Source: Flavobacteriales bacterium (GTDB taxonomy: Bacteria; Bacteroidota; Bacteroidia; Flavobacteriales_D; Parvicellaceae). From it: DNA of 64,000 nucleotides. Each line of letters opens with the position of its first letter. The first letter of the stretch is position 1. Location of the stretch: positions 186,001-250,000 of the forward strand of contig JAOASC010000046.1 in NCBI GenBank assembly GCA_025210295.1, written 5' to 3'. The notes beneath the pieces are model-generated. The model did not search any database. It was not told the DNA's origin and saw only the letters and a list, made by a program, of their open reading frames with translations. The translations under genes and the position numbers were made by a program. Of this stretch, positions 19,100 through 27,264 are shown piece by piece.

Positions 19100-21595
19100 T
19101 TATACCTGTACAAATATTTCTACCAAGACCCCCTTTTCTTCTCCTTTAGAATTAGATAAATCTACAATATTTAACCGTACTGCTTTACCTATTTGACTTT
19201 TAATGGTAGCGATTCTTTCTTTTGTTATTTGTATAGAGTAAGACGAGCCTTTTTTTTCGTTTGATGGACTGAATCCCTCTCCAAAATCTCTAACACTACA
19301 ATACAACTCTTTTCCTTTCAGCTCAAAATTTATGACTACTTTACATGCATTAGATGCTGACATTTCACCATATTTCACAGCATTCTCAATAAAAGGCTGC
19401 AACAACATTGGTGGAATCATAATCTCTTCATCTAAGATTTCTTTTTTATAATTCACTTCATAACTTAACTCCTCTTTCTTGTTCATTTGATGAAGGGATA
19501 AAAAGTTTTCGATAATTATCAATTCTGATTCTAAAGTGATTTCTTCTTTTCTTGATGATTCTAATATTAATCGAATCAATTTAGAAAACTGAGAAATATA
19601 GTTATAACTATCGTTTACCCTGTTCGCAACAATAAAACCTCCTATGGTCGTTAAAGAATTGAAAATAAAATGTGGATTCATTTGTGTTCTAAGGAGTTTC
19701 TGCTCTAAGGAAATCAACTTATTTTCTGACTTTAAAGCCTTTCTCCTAAAAAATAGATACATTACGATCAACAATACAATAGCCAACAAAACACTAAAAG
19801 CGACCACAATAAATTGTTGTTCTTCTTTTTGTTGCTCTTTTAATACTTCTATTTCATTTTGTCTAACGAGCTCCAGGCTATCTGTATATATTTTTTGACT
19901 ATATTCAAACTCTGCTTGTTGTCTACCTAGCAACTCTAAATTTTCTGATTTTTTTTCTTCATCTTTTAAAGAGTCTAACACCTCAATCCATTCCAATGCC
20001 TTAGTTAGTTGTTGTGTCTCATTTCGATAAAACCAATACAATTTTCTTGCTATTTTAATTTTATTAGACAGCTCCATCATCTCTGTTCCGTCTGCCACTC
20101 TCCAAGATTGCTCATAATAAAAAGCCGCTTTTTGTTGATTACCAACAACTTCATAATAATCTCCTAGGCCATAATATGGATGAATTAAGATCCTTTTATT
20201 CTCTTGGTTTTCAATTAAATCAACAGCGATGGTATAATTGCTACGAACTAAATTCAAAATAGTATCACTAATTTGCTTTTCATCCCACCCTGATACAGGC
20301 AATACATTTAAATGCTCTAGCACATGTTTTTTTTGAATTGTTGTATCTAAATACGCTCCTAAAATCGCATCTGCCAAGTTATAAAAAGTTGTAGGATTAC
20401 TTGTATCGATCTCCTTTGACAGCGTTGCATATTTTATTGCATTTAAATAGTCTAATATTTCATAGTAATTGTATGATAAATTGGTGTAGGCTACTTCTGT
20501 AGGTATCGGTAGAAATTGATCATAAGCCCTCAATAACTCTATATAAATATTAATTGCCTCTTGGTAGTTTTCTAATTTACCGTATACAAAAGTTGAATTA
20601 TACATTGCCTGAGCTATCAATGCTGAATCGCCAACTTTTTGCCCCCAATTAATTGCCTGTTGGCATAATCTCATTGACGCTTCTGAATCGCCCTTTACTG
20701 AATATAAAAAATTTAGTGGGCCAAATGCTTTTGAATAAGAAATAACATCTCCTTTCTCTAATGCCATTACAATAGCTTGTTCAAAATAAACCTTAGCCGA
20801 ATCATCCTCATAAAAAGAATAAAAACAATTCGCGTATTTTATCGCAGCCCAAACCGCCACATCGTATGGAATTTCTTCGTTTTTGTTATATTCCTCATAA
20901 CTTTTCTTCCCATAAAAAAGTGCAGAATCTTTATTGTTTTGAAATTCAAAAAAATTCATTAGACTCACATTGTAATACAATTCCCCTTGCTGCTCTCGAG
21001 GAACTTCTGACAACTGTTTAATATATTTTCTTGAAGCCTCAAAATTCCCTAAAACCAAATGAGCTAAAGACAATTGATGCAAACTTTTCACCTGATAAAC
21101 CTCATCAATAGCTTTGGATTGATTAACCGCTTTTTCAAAAAAAAGCAATGCACTATCCAGCTCTTTATTTAAGTAACCTTTGCTAAAATAAACGGCACCT
21201 ATTTCTGAATCACAAATAAACTTTAGTTTTTGATCACTTAACTCTTGTAGCAATGCCCTTGATTTTAAATAGTGTTTTAATGCCTGTTCATCTTGTTTCT
21301 TTTTACTATAAAACCTCCCCAACATCATGTGAGCTTTCCCCAGTGACTTTGTTGTTTTCAGTTGATTAGCTATTCTAAATGCTCTATTGGCAATAGCTTG
21401 TATTGAGTCATAATTTACCGCTACTAAATATGCTTTTTGGTATTCAAATAAGTGATCTACATACGCTTCTCTCAATTGATTTTCAGCAGGAACGCTATAC
21501 ACGACATCACGAAGAGAGTCGAGTACTTTTGTTTGACCAGACACCTCTTTGAAACAAAAAAGAAGCAACAGTATTTTCAAGAAGAACTTCACCAC
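19100..21595 (-). CDS. TPR-sensor histidine kinase, LytS (His_kinase) type
   Basis: This 831-residue kinase has a signal peptide, about 550 residues of periplasmic TPR-like helical repeats, a coiled coil, one membrane helix (about 597-616, FIVVAFSVLLAIVLLIVMYLF) and a cytoplasmic His_kinase domain with phospho-acceptor His642 (MNPHFIFNSL). The ATPase part has an N box (PPMLLQPFIENAVKYG) and a G box (VRDFGEGFS). LytS-type kinases pair with LytTR regulators, and the LytTR gene follows directly. The TPR region opens with LDSLRDVVY and is related to the sensor of the SpoIIE protein encoded just upstream, suggesting duplication. The stimulus is unknown. Confidence 0.92.
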   Translation of the reverse strand: MVKFFLKILLLLFCFKEVSGQTKVLDSLRDVVYSVPAENQLREAYVDHLFEYQKAYLVAVNYDSIQAIANRAFRIANQLKTTKSLGKAHMMLGRFYSKKKQDEQALKHYLKSRALLQELSDQKLKFICDSEIGAVYFSKGYLNKELDSALLFFEKAVNQSKAIDEVYQVKSLHQLSLAHLVLGNFEASRKYIKQLSEVPREQQGELYYNVSLMNFFEFQNNKDSALFYGKKSYEEYNKNEEIPYDVAVWAAIKYANCFYSFYEDDSAKVYFEQAIVMALEKGDVISYSKAFGPLNFLYSVKGDSEASMRLCQQAINWGQKVGDSALIAQAMYNSTFVYGKLENYQEAINIYIELLRAYDQFLPIPTEVAYTNLSYNYYEILDYLNAIKYATLSKEIDTSNPTTFYNLADAILGAYLDTTIQKKHVLEHLNVLPVSGWDEKQISDTILNLVRSNYTIAVDLIENQENKRILIHPYYGLGDYYEVVGNQQKAAFYYEQSWRVADGTEMMELSNKIKIARKLYWFYRNETQQLTKALEWIEVLDSLKDEEKKSENLELLGRQQAEFEYSQKIYTDSLELVRQNEIEVLKEQQKEEQQFIVVAFSVLLAIVLLIVMYLFFRRKALKSENKLISLEQKLLRTQMNPHFIFNSLTTIGGFIVANRVNDSYNYISQFSKLIRLILESSRKEEITLESELIIIENFLSLHQMNKKEELSYEVNYKKEILDEEIMIPPMLLQPFIENAVKYGEMSASNACKVVINFELKGKELYCSVRDFGEGFSPSNEKKGSSYSIQITKERIATIKSQIGKAVRLNIVDLSNSKGEEKGVLVEIFVQV

Positions 21596-21602
21596 TTATA
21601 AC

Positions 21603-24320
21603 TTATAATTTTATCCCCACAACAGTCATATCATCTAATTGCTCAAACTGATCACCTATCCAAGTTTCTCTTAACTCTTTTAATTTAACATGCTGTTCGG
21701 TCATTAAACACTCTGAATGCTCTAACAAAAATGCTCGTAATCGTTTGGCATAAAACTTCTTCCCCTTTTCTCCTCCTTTTTGATCCGGCAAACCATCTGT
21801 AGACATGTATATGACATCTCCTTTTTCATAAGGAATATAGTGAACCTTAGGTTCAGGTTGATCCAACTTTGCCCCTAAGAACAAATTACTTCCCTTATAC
21901 TCCACCAACTCCCCATTTCTAACATGGTATAAAGGAAGATGAGCTCCAGCAAACTCTATAGTCTTTTCATCAATAACACAAATCGCTAAATCCATCCCGT
22001 CTTTTACTGACGATTGATTACGTTGACTTAGTCGCTCTATTAAACGAACATTAATCGCCTTTAAAATAGCTGCTGTATCGGTTATCCCCTCCTGTATAAC
22101 CTCTTTAAGAATATTAATTCCAATGATCGTCATAAAAGCACCTGGAACTCCATGCCCAGTACAATCAGCAGTAACAAAAACACGTTTACCATCAACCTCT
22201 ACATACCAATAAAAATCTCCACTTACCACATCTTTGGGTTCAAAAAAGATAAACGAATCTGGAAATAATTCCTTTAACAAATAACTTGATGGAAAAACTG
22301 CTTTTTGAATTCTCTTACTGTAATTAATACTATCCTGAATTCCTTCATGTGTTTTACGCAATTGCGTCCTTTTCTCATCAATAGCTTCTTTTTGTAACTC
22401 TATTACTTTCTTTTGTTTTAATGTTAGTTGAAATCTCCTGTATAAAACCAACAAAAACAAAACTAACAAGAGCAACCCTCCGTATAAATAATACCGTTTC
22501 GTTTGTTCCGCTTCCAATTTTAACTCCTGTTGTTCTTTCTCGTATTTAATCTGTAAATCTTTCTCTTTTTGCTTTAAACTATCTGCATATAATTTTTGGC
22601 TAAACTCGTATTCTGCCTGTTTTTTACCTAATTCTTTTAAATTATTTTGGGCTAACTGCTCTTTTTCAAGAGAATCGGTAATCTCCAACCAATGTAAAGC
22701 TGCTCCATTATTCTTTTTTTCTTTATTTAAAATATAAAGACGTTTAGCTACCCTCAATTTATCCTTAAGCATTGTTCTCTCTACATTAGACGAATACTCC
22801 CATGCTTTTGTATAATTGACCAATGCACTGCTTCTATCACCTATTGTAAAGTAATAATCTCCTAACCCATTATATGGATGCACCAAGTCTTTAAAGTTTT
22901 GCGTTTGTTCCAATATTGGAATTGATTTTTCATAAAACTTTCTCACCAAATCCAGTACTTCTTTTTTAGCTTTATCCTCTGAATCAATAACAACATTACC
23001 CTCTCCTTCTATTACTCTTGGTAATATCGTTATCTTTTTTATTGAAGAATCCTTATAAGCTGCTAAATAAGCATCCCCTAGGTTGAAATAAACATTTGAT
23101 TTATCAGGATTTAACCTTAAGGCTACTAATCCATATTTTATAGCATTTACATAATCTTCATCCTCGTGATAGAAATAGGATAAATCTGAATTAAAAGTCT
23201 GTTCATAATGAGATGGAAAAAAAGCCAAATAGTTCTGCAACAAATCTAAGTCAATGTTAATTGCAGATTTATAATCTTTCATGGCATCATACACAAAAGT
23301 CATTGAATATTTAGATTTAGCAATTAAAGAAGAGTCACCATACTCATGCCCTAATTTTATAGCCGAATTAGCAAGATCTAGTGCTTTTTCATTTTCCCCT
23401 TTATTCGTCAACACATAAGACAAGACATGAAAAACCCGATTAAAAACATCTATTTCTTTAATTTCTAAAGATAATTTGACACAAGAATCTAAATAAACAA
23501 TACAGGAATCATACTCTTTAAGCGTATAATAAGAAGTTCCTATTCTGGCATATTGATTATTCAATAATTTTTTATAGTTTTTTAATTGTTTTCTTTGCTG
23601 ATGCAGTATTGCTTTTCCTTTTTTTAAGTAAAGAAACACAGAATCTTTCTCTTGTTTCTTTTTATAAATATCAGACTTAACTTTATAATACAACAACTCC
23701 GTTTCAATATCCTTATTCTCTTCAGCCAACTGTTGTATATAATCTACATAAACGTTTGCTGAATCGAACGCCTTCACACTTGTATAAACTTGTGCAATTC
23801 GATGATAACCAGTCGCTTGTTCTTTAACAGACACCGCATCCAGATATGCTAATGCGCTATAATATGCTAACAAGGTACTATCAAAATCCTCTAAACGATT
23901 TCCTTTTTTTAACCAATGATAGTTAGTTCCTCGATAAGCCTCTAAATAATACTTCAAACGCCTGTTATTTACTGTTTCTAGCAAAGCTTCTAATTCATTA
24001 AAACGGTTCAATGATTCACGAAACTTTCTTTTTTTATACAACAACTTCGCTTCCAACATCTTTGCTTTCGCTAAGGATTCATTATCACCTATTAAGCTGG
24101 CTAATCTTATTGCTTTAGCTTGATACAATTCCATAGAGTCATAATTTGTTTTCTTAAAAAACTCATTATGAATTTTACAAATCAAATTTAGTTTTGCTGT
24201 ATCCTGATTAAGATTCACTTGATAAAGCTTCCTCAAAGAATCAATTTCCTTACTTTGAGAAAAAACAACAACACCGTATAACACGGCTAAAAACACACCT
24301 AAAACTTTTATCATAATCAA
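21603..24320 (-). CDS. TPR-sensor protein with SpoIIE (PP2C-type) phosphatase output
   Basis: This 905-residue protein has a signal peptide, about 580 residues of periplasmic TPR-like repeats, one membrane helix (YYLYGGLLLLVLFLLVLY, about 627-644), a short coiled coil and a C-terminal SpoIIE/PP2C domain (about 680-905). Metal-binding acidic motifs are present: VVSGDFYW, TADCTGHGVPGAF, STDGLPDQKGG and LDDMTVVGIKL. The family dephosphorylates Ser/Thr-phosphorylated proteins, often anti-sigma antagonists in partner-switching systems. No such antagonist is next door. It is first in the operon, 7 bases before the LytS-type kinase, and shares the same sensor layout. Confidence 0.9.
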   Translation of the reverse strand: MIMIKVLGVFLAVLYGVVVFSQSKEIDSLRKLYQVNLNQDTAKLNLICKIHNEFFKKTNYDSMELYQAKAIRLASLIGDNESLAKAKMLEAKLLYKKRKFRESLNRFNELEALLETVNNRRLKYYLEAYRGTNYHWLKKGNRLEDFDSTLLAYYSALAYLDAVSVKEQATGYHRIAQVYTSVKAFDSANVYVDYIQQLAEENKDIETELLYYKVKSDIYKKKQEKDSVFLYLKKGKAILHQQRKQLKNYKKLLNNQYARIGTSYYTLKEYDSCIVYLDSCVKLSLEIKEIDVFNRVFHVLSYVLTNKGENEKALDLANSAIKLGHEYGDSSLIAKSKYSMTFVYDAMKDYKSAINIDLDLLQNYLAFFPSHYEQTFNSDLSYFYHEDEDYVNAIKYGLVALRLNPDKSNVYFNLGDAYLAAYKDSSIKKITILPRVIEGEGNVVIDSEDKAKKEVLDLVRKFYEKSIPILEQTQNFKDLVHPYNGLGDYYFTIGDRSSALVNYTKAWEYSSNVERTMLKDKLRVAKRLYILNKEKKNNGAALHWLEITDSLEKEQLAQNNLKELGKKQAEYEFSQKLYADSLKQKEKDLQIKYEKEQQELKLEAEQTKRYYLYGGLLLLVLFLLVLYRRFQLTLKQKKVIELQKEAIDEKRTQLRKTHEGIQDSINYSKRIQKAVFPSSYLLKELFPDSFIFFEPKDVVSGDFYWYVEVDGKRVFVTADCTGHGVPGAFMTIIGINILKEVIQEGITDTAAILKAINVRLIERLSQRNQSSVKDGMDLAICVIDEKTIEFAGAHLPLYHVRNGELVEYKGSNLFLGAKLDQPEPKVHYIPYEKGDVIYMSTDGLPDQKGGEKGKKFYAKRLRAFLLEHSECLMTEQHVKLKELRETWIGDQFEQLDDMTVVGIKL

Positions 24321-24400
24321 TTAGGAAAGATAATCTTTTAACAGGAAAAACCCATGTGTTTTGTTATAAAAAACTGGTTTTATTTATTATATGCATCCAA

Positions 24401-24435
24401 TGACTTATTGAAAGCATTTCCTTAATAATAAGTCA
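24401..24435. promoter_or_regulatory. 9-bp perfect inverted repeat upstream of cystathionine beta-synthase
   Basis: TGACTTATT (24401-24409) and AATAAGTCA (24427-24435) are exact inverted copies with a 17-base spacer. The gap is divergent, so no terminator is expected. The right arm ends about 32 bases before the -7 element at 24467, a position suited to an activator or repressor dimer. The binding protein is unknown. Confidence 0.4.
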
Positions 24436-24466
24436 ACTATTTCTCCCATAAGTGTAAGAATAACTT

Positions 24467-24474
24467 TATATTTG
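24467..24474 (+). promoter_or_regulatory. Promoter -7 element for the cystathionine beta-synthase operon
   Basis: TATATTTG, a perfect TAnnTTTG match, 24 bases before the ATG at 24498. No TTG -33 is present, which would fit a promoter that needs an activator. Confidence 0.5.
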
Positions 24475-24497
24475 CTTCGCTTACAATTCAAGACAAA

Positions 24498-25859
24498 ATG
24501 AAATATTACAACAACATATTAGAGACTATTGGAAACACTCCATTAGTAAAAATCAACAAAATTACCCAAGGTGTAAAAGGGACAATACTTGCTAAAATTG
24601 AAACCACCAACCCTGGCAACTCTGTTAAGGATAGAATGGCTTTACAAATGATAGAAGATGCTGAAGCTGATGGAAGATTAAAACCAGGAGGAACAGTAAT
24701 TGAGGGAACCTCTGGAAACACAGGTATGGGGCTTGCTCTTGCTTGTATTATGAAAGGGTACAAACTAATATGTGTCTTAAGTGATAAGCAAAGTAAAGAA
24801 AAAATGGATATCCTAAGAGCTGTTGGAGCTGAAGTTCACGTTTGCCCAACAAATGTTGCTCCTGAAGACCCTCGCTCTTATTATTCTGTTTCGAAAAGAC
24901 TAGCAGAAGAAACTCCTAATGGCTGGTATGTTAACCAATATGACAATCCTTCTAATGCCAAGGCGCACTACTTAAGCACTGGTCCAGAAATATGGGAACA
25001 AACTGAAGGAAAAATCACTCATTTTGTAGTTGGTGTTGGAACTGGCGGTACCGTTTCTGGAGTTGGAAAATACCTCAAAGAAAAGAATCCAAACATTAAG
25101 ATTTGGGGAATTGATACTTACGGGTCTGTATTCAAAAAATATCATGAAACAGGAATTTTTGATGAGAATGAGATTTACCCATACATCACAGAGGGTATTG
25201 GAGAAGATATTCTACCAAAAAATGTTGATTTTAGTGTAATTGATAAGTTTGAGAAAGTAACGGATAAAGACGCTGCTATTTACCAAAGAAAATTAGCTAA
25301 AGAAGAAGGTATATTCGTCGGAAACTCTGCAGGTTCGGCAATCAAAGGGATTTTACAATTAAAAGACGAATTAAAAGAAGACGATGTAGTTGTTGTTTTA
25401 TTCCACGATCACGGTAGTAGGTATGTTGGAAAAATGTTTAACGACGACTGGATGAGAGAGAGAGGCTTTTTAGAAGAGGAAAAATCTTGCGCTGTTGATT
25501 TAATCAAAGATCACCAAGGACAGCACTTAGTAACTGTAACTCCAGACACTCCTGTCTCACAAGCTATTATTTTAATGAAACAATATGGTATTTCACAAAT
25601 TCCTGTTGTGAATGAAAAAGAGTTTGTAGGATCGTTAACAGATAATCACTTATTTGCTCAACTATTAGACAATCCTGAATTGAAAGAATTGCCTGTTAAA
25701 AACATCATGGAAACGCCTTTTCCTGTTGTTGAAGAAAAAGCTTGCCTAGAAGACTTATCGCTCCTATTCAAACAAGATGCAGCTGCAATAATCGTAAAAT
25801 ACGATACAGACAAGCATCACATTATTACCAAACAGGATTTAATTAATGCCATTGCTTAA
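24498..25859 (+). CDS. Cystathionine beta-synthase (PLP enzyme with CBS domains)
   Basis: PLP-dependent beta-replacement enzyme that joins homocysteine and serine to cystathionine, or acts as an O-acetylserine-type synthase. It has 453 residues. PLP-binding Lys44 lies in NPGNSVKDRM; phosphate and substrate loops are GTSGNTG (70-76) and GVGTGGTVSG. Residues about 335-453 hold a pair of CBS domains (PVSQAIILMKQYGISQIPV, NIMETPFPVV), the regulatory part that distinguishes cystathionine beta-synthase from CysK. No N-terminal heme segment is present, as in other bacterial forms. It leads a cluster of rightward genes, overlapping the next by 14 bases. Confidence 0.9.
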   Translation: MKYYNNILETIGNTPLVKINKITQGVKGTILAKIETTNPGNSVKDRMALQMIEDAEADGRLKPGGTVIEGTSGNTGMGLALACIMKGYKLICVLSDKQSKEKMDILRAVGAEVHVCPTNVAPEDPRSYYSVSKRLAEETPNGWYVNQYDNPSNAKAHYLSTGPEIWEQTEGKITHFVVGVGTGGTVSGVGKYLKEKNPNIKIWGIDTYGSVFKKYHETGIFDENEIYPYITEGIGEDILPKNVDFSVIDKFEKVTDKDAAIYQRKLAKEEGIFVGNSAGSAIKGILQLKDELKEDDVVVVLFHDHGSRYVGKMFNDDWMRERGFLEEEKSCAVDLIKDHQGQHLVTVTPDTPVSQAIILMKQYGISQIPVVNEKEFVGSLTDNHLFAQLLDNPELKELPVKNIMETPFPVVEEKACLEDLSLLFKQDAAAIIVKYDTDKHHIITKQDLINAIA

Positions 25860-26427
25860 CCTCGATAAAACATGGAAGAAAGGGTTTTCCCCTTTCTTCT
25901 TTTTCTTGATTACCGCCACTTCACTTTGGGGACAAGAGCAGGATTCTATTGCCGATAATTTTGAACTCAGTTTTGGGCAGTCTACTTTATTTATTTCCAA
26001 TGACCAAGCTGCAGCTATTAAAAACGACTTCAATGTTGTGATCCCCACAAACTCCATGCTTTTTTTCTCGGAGTTCAGACCTTTTAAAACCATTAAAATC
26101 CCTGTTGTTTTTAATCTTCCCACAGAAAGCAAGCAATTTGTTATTGACGGAAAACTCGTTAGCGAAAAAGCTTCACCTACTTTAGCTTCAGGAGTTGAAT
26201 TTAAGTTATTTGATTTCAAAATCCCTTACAATGCACAAGTTGAAATGGATCTAGGGACTTTGGGAAGTGTAATCTTTAGAAGCAATTATAAACTAGCTTT
26301 TGCCCCTTTAATTACCAATAGAATAAGAATAATTAAGGATAAAAATTTCATCATGTATTTAGGTGGAAGTTATTCTGTTGGTGTCAATACCTGGGGGATG
26401 TTTTATGGCACTGGCTACATCTTTTAG
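25846..26427 (+). CDS. Secreted beta-rich protein of unknown function
   Basis: This 193-residue protein has a signal peptide (KGFSPFFFFLITATSLWGQ). The mature part is rich in beta strands and aromatic residues and ends in strands like FIMYLGGSYSVGVNTWGMFYGTGYIF, which suggests an outer-membrane or periplasmic beta-sandwich/barrel. No family recognised. Its ATG overlaps the last 14 bases of the cystathionine beta-synthase gene, and its stop is one base before the next ATG, so it is translationally packed into the operon. Confidence 0.75.
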   Translation: MPLLNLDKTWKKGFSPFFFFLITATSLWGQEQDSIADNFELSFGQSTLFISNDQAAAIKNDFNVVIPTNSMLFFSEFRPFKTIKIPVVFNLPTESKQFVIDGKLVSEKASPTLASGVEFKLFDFKIPYNAQVEMDLGTLGSVIFRSNYKLAFAPLITNRIRIIKDKNFIMYLGGSYSVGVNTWGMFYGTGYIF

Positions 26428-26428
26428 T

Positions 26429-27208
26429 ATGAAAACAGCAATAATAAAAGACATGTTAGGTAGGAATGTAAAACTTACAACTCCTCCCAAACGAATCATC
26501 AGCTTAGTCCCGTCACTTACTGAATTGCTTTATGATCTGGATTTAGATGAACAAGTTGTTGGCATTACAAAATTTTGTATTAAACCTAATTCTTGGTTCA
26601 GATCAAAAACAAGAATTGGAGGAACCAAATCTGTTGATTTTAAAAAAATAAAACAGTTAGCTCCAGATTTAATCATTGCTAATAAAGAGGAAAACACCAA
26701 AGAAGAAATCGAACAGCTATCGAAACTATATAATGTTTGGATTAGTGACATTAACAGTTATAGAGAGGCTTTAATTGCTATCCAAACTCTGGCTTCTATT
26801 TGTGATAAAACTGAAAAAGGACAACAACTCATCCAGCAAATAGAAGAAAAAAGAAAAACGTATTTAGCTCCTCCTTTGCCTCCAAAATCTGTTTTATATT
26901 TGATTTGGAAAAACCCCTATATGGCAACTGGAACCTCCACATACATCGATGACATTCTTAAATTATTGGGATACCAAAACTGCTTCCTGAAAGAACGCTA
27001 CCAAGCAATCACAATTGATGAAATAAAAGCATTGAATCCTGATTTAATATTCTTTTCGAGTGAGCCCTACCCTTTTAAAACAAAAGACTTTCATGAACTT
27101 CAGACCCAACTTCCCGACACAGTTTGTAGGCTTGTAGATGGCGAATTAATGAGTTGGTATGGTTCTAGACTCTTACACACCTTTAGTGACTCTATTTTTA
27201 TCGATTAA
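26429..27208 (+). CDS. Periplasmic-binding-fold protein, BtuF/FecB type (helical backbone metal receptor)
   Basis: This 259-residue protein is of the cluster that binds cobalamin or iron chelates. Family blocks include PKRIISLVPSLTELLYDL, VVGITKFC, KIKQLAPDLIIANKEENT and VLYLIWKNPYMATG. I start it at ATG 26429, because the longer in-frame start at 26363 lies inside the previous gene and adds unrelated residues. With this start there is no signal peptide, which is odd for a binding protein; relatives without signal peptides exist as presumed cytoplasmic proteins. No ABC permease or ATPase genes are adjacent. The ligand is undetermined. Confidence 0.82.
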   Translation: MKTAIIKDMLGRNVKLTTPPKRIISLVPSLTELLYDLDLDEQVVGITKFCIKPNSWFRSKTRIGGTKSVDFKKIKQLAPDLIIANKEENTKEEIEQLSKLYNVWISDINSYREALIAIQTLASICDKTEKGQQLIQQIEEKRKTYLAPPLPPKSVLYLIWKNPYMATGTSTYIDDILKLLGYQNCFLKERYQAITIDEIKALNPDLIFFSSEPYPFKTKDFHELQTQLPDTVCRLVDGELMSWYGSRLLHTFSDSIFID

Positions 27209-27264
27209 AAACATTGGGAAATAAGATTCTCGATTATTTTCCGTTATTTTAATACCACACTTAT

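Noticed and set aside
26363-26428. N-terminal extension of the BtuF-like protein
   Set aside because: It overlaps the end of the previous gene in another frame and adds no signal peptide or family residues.
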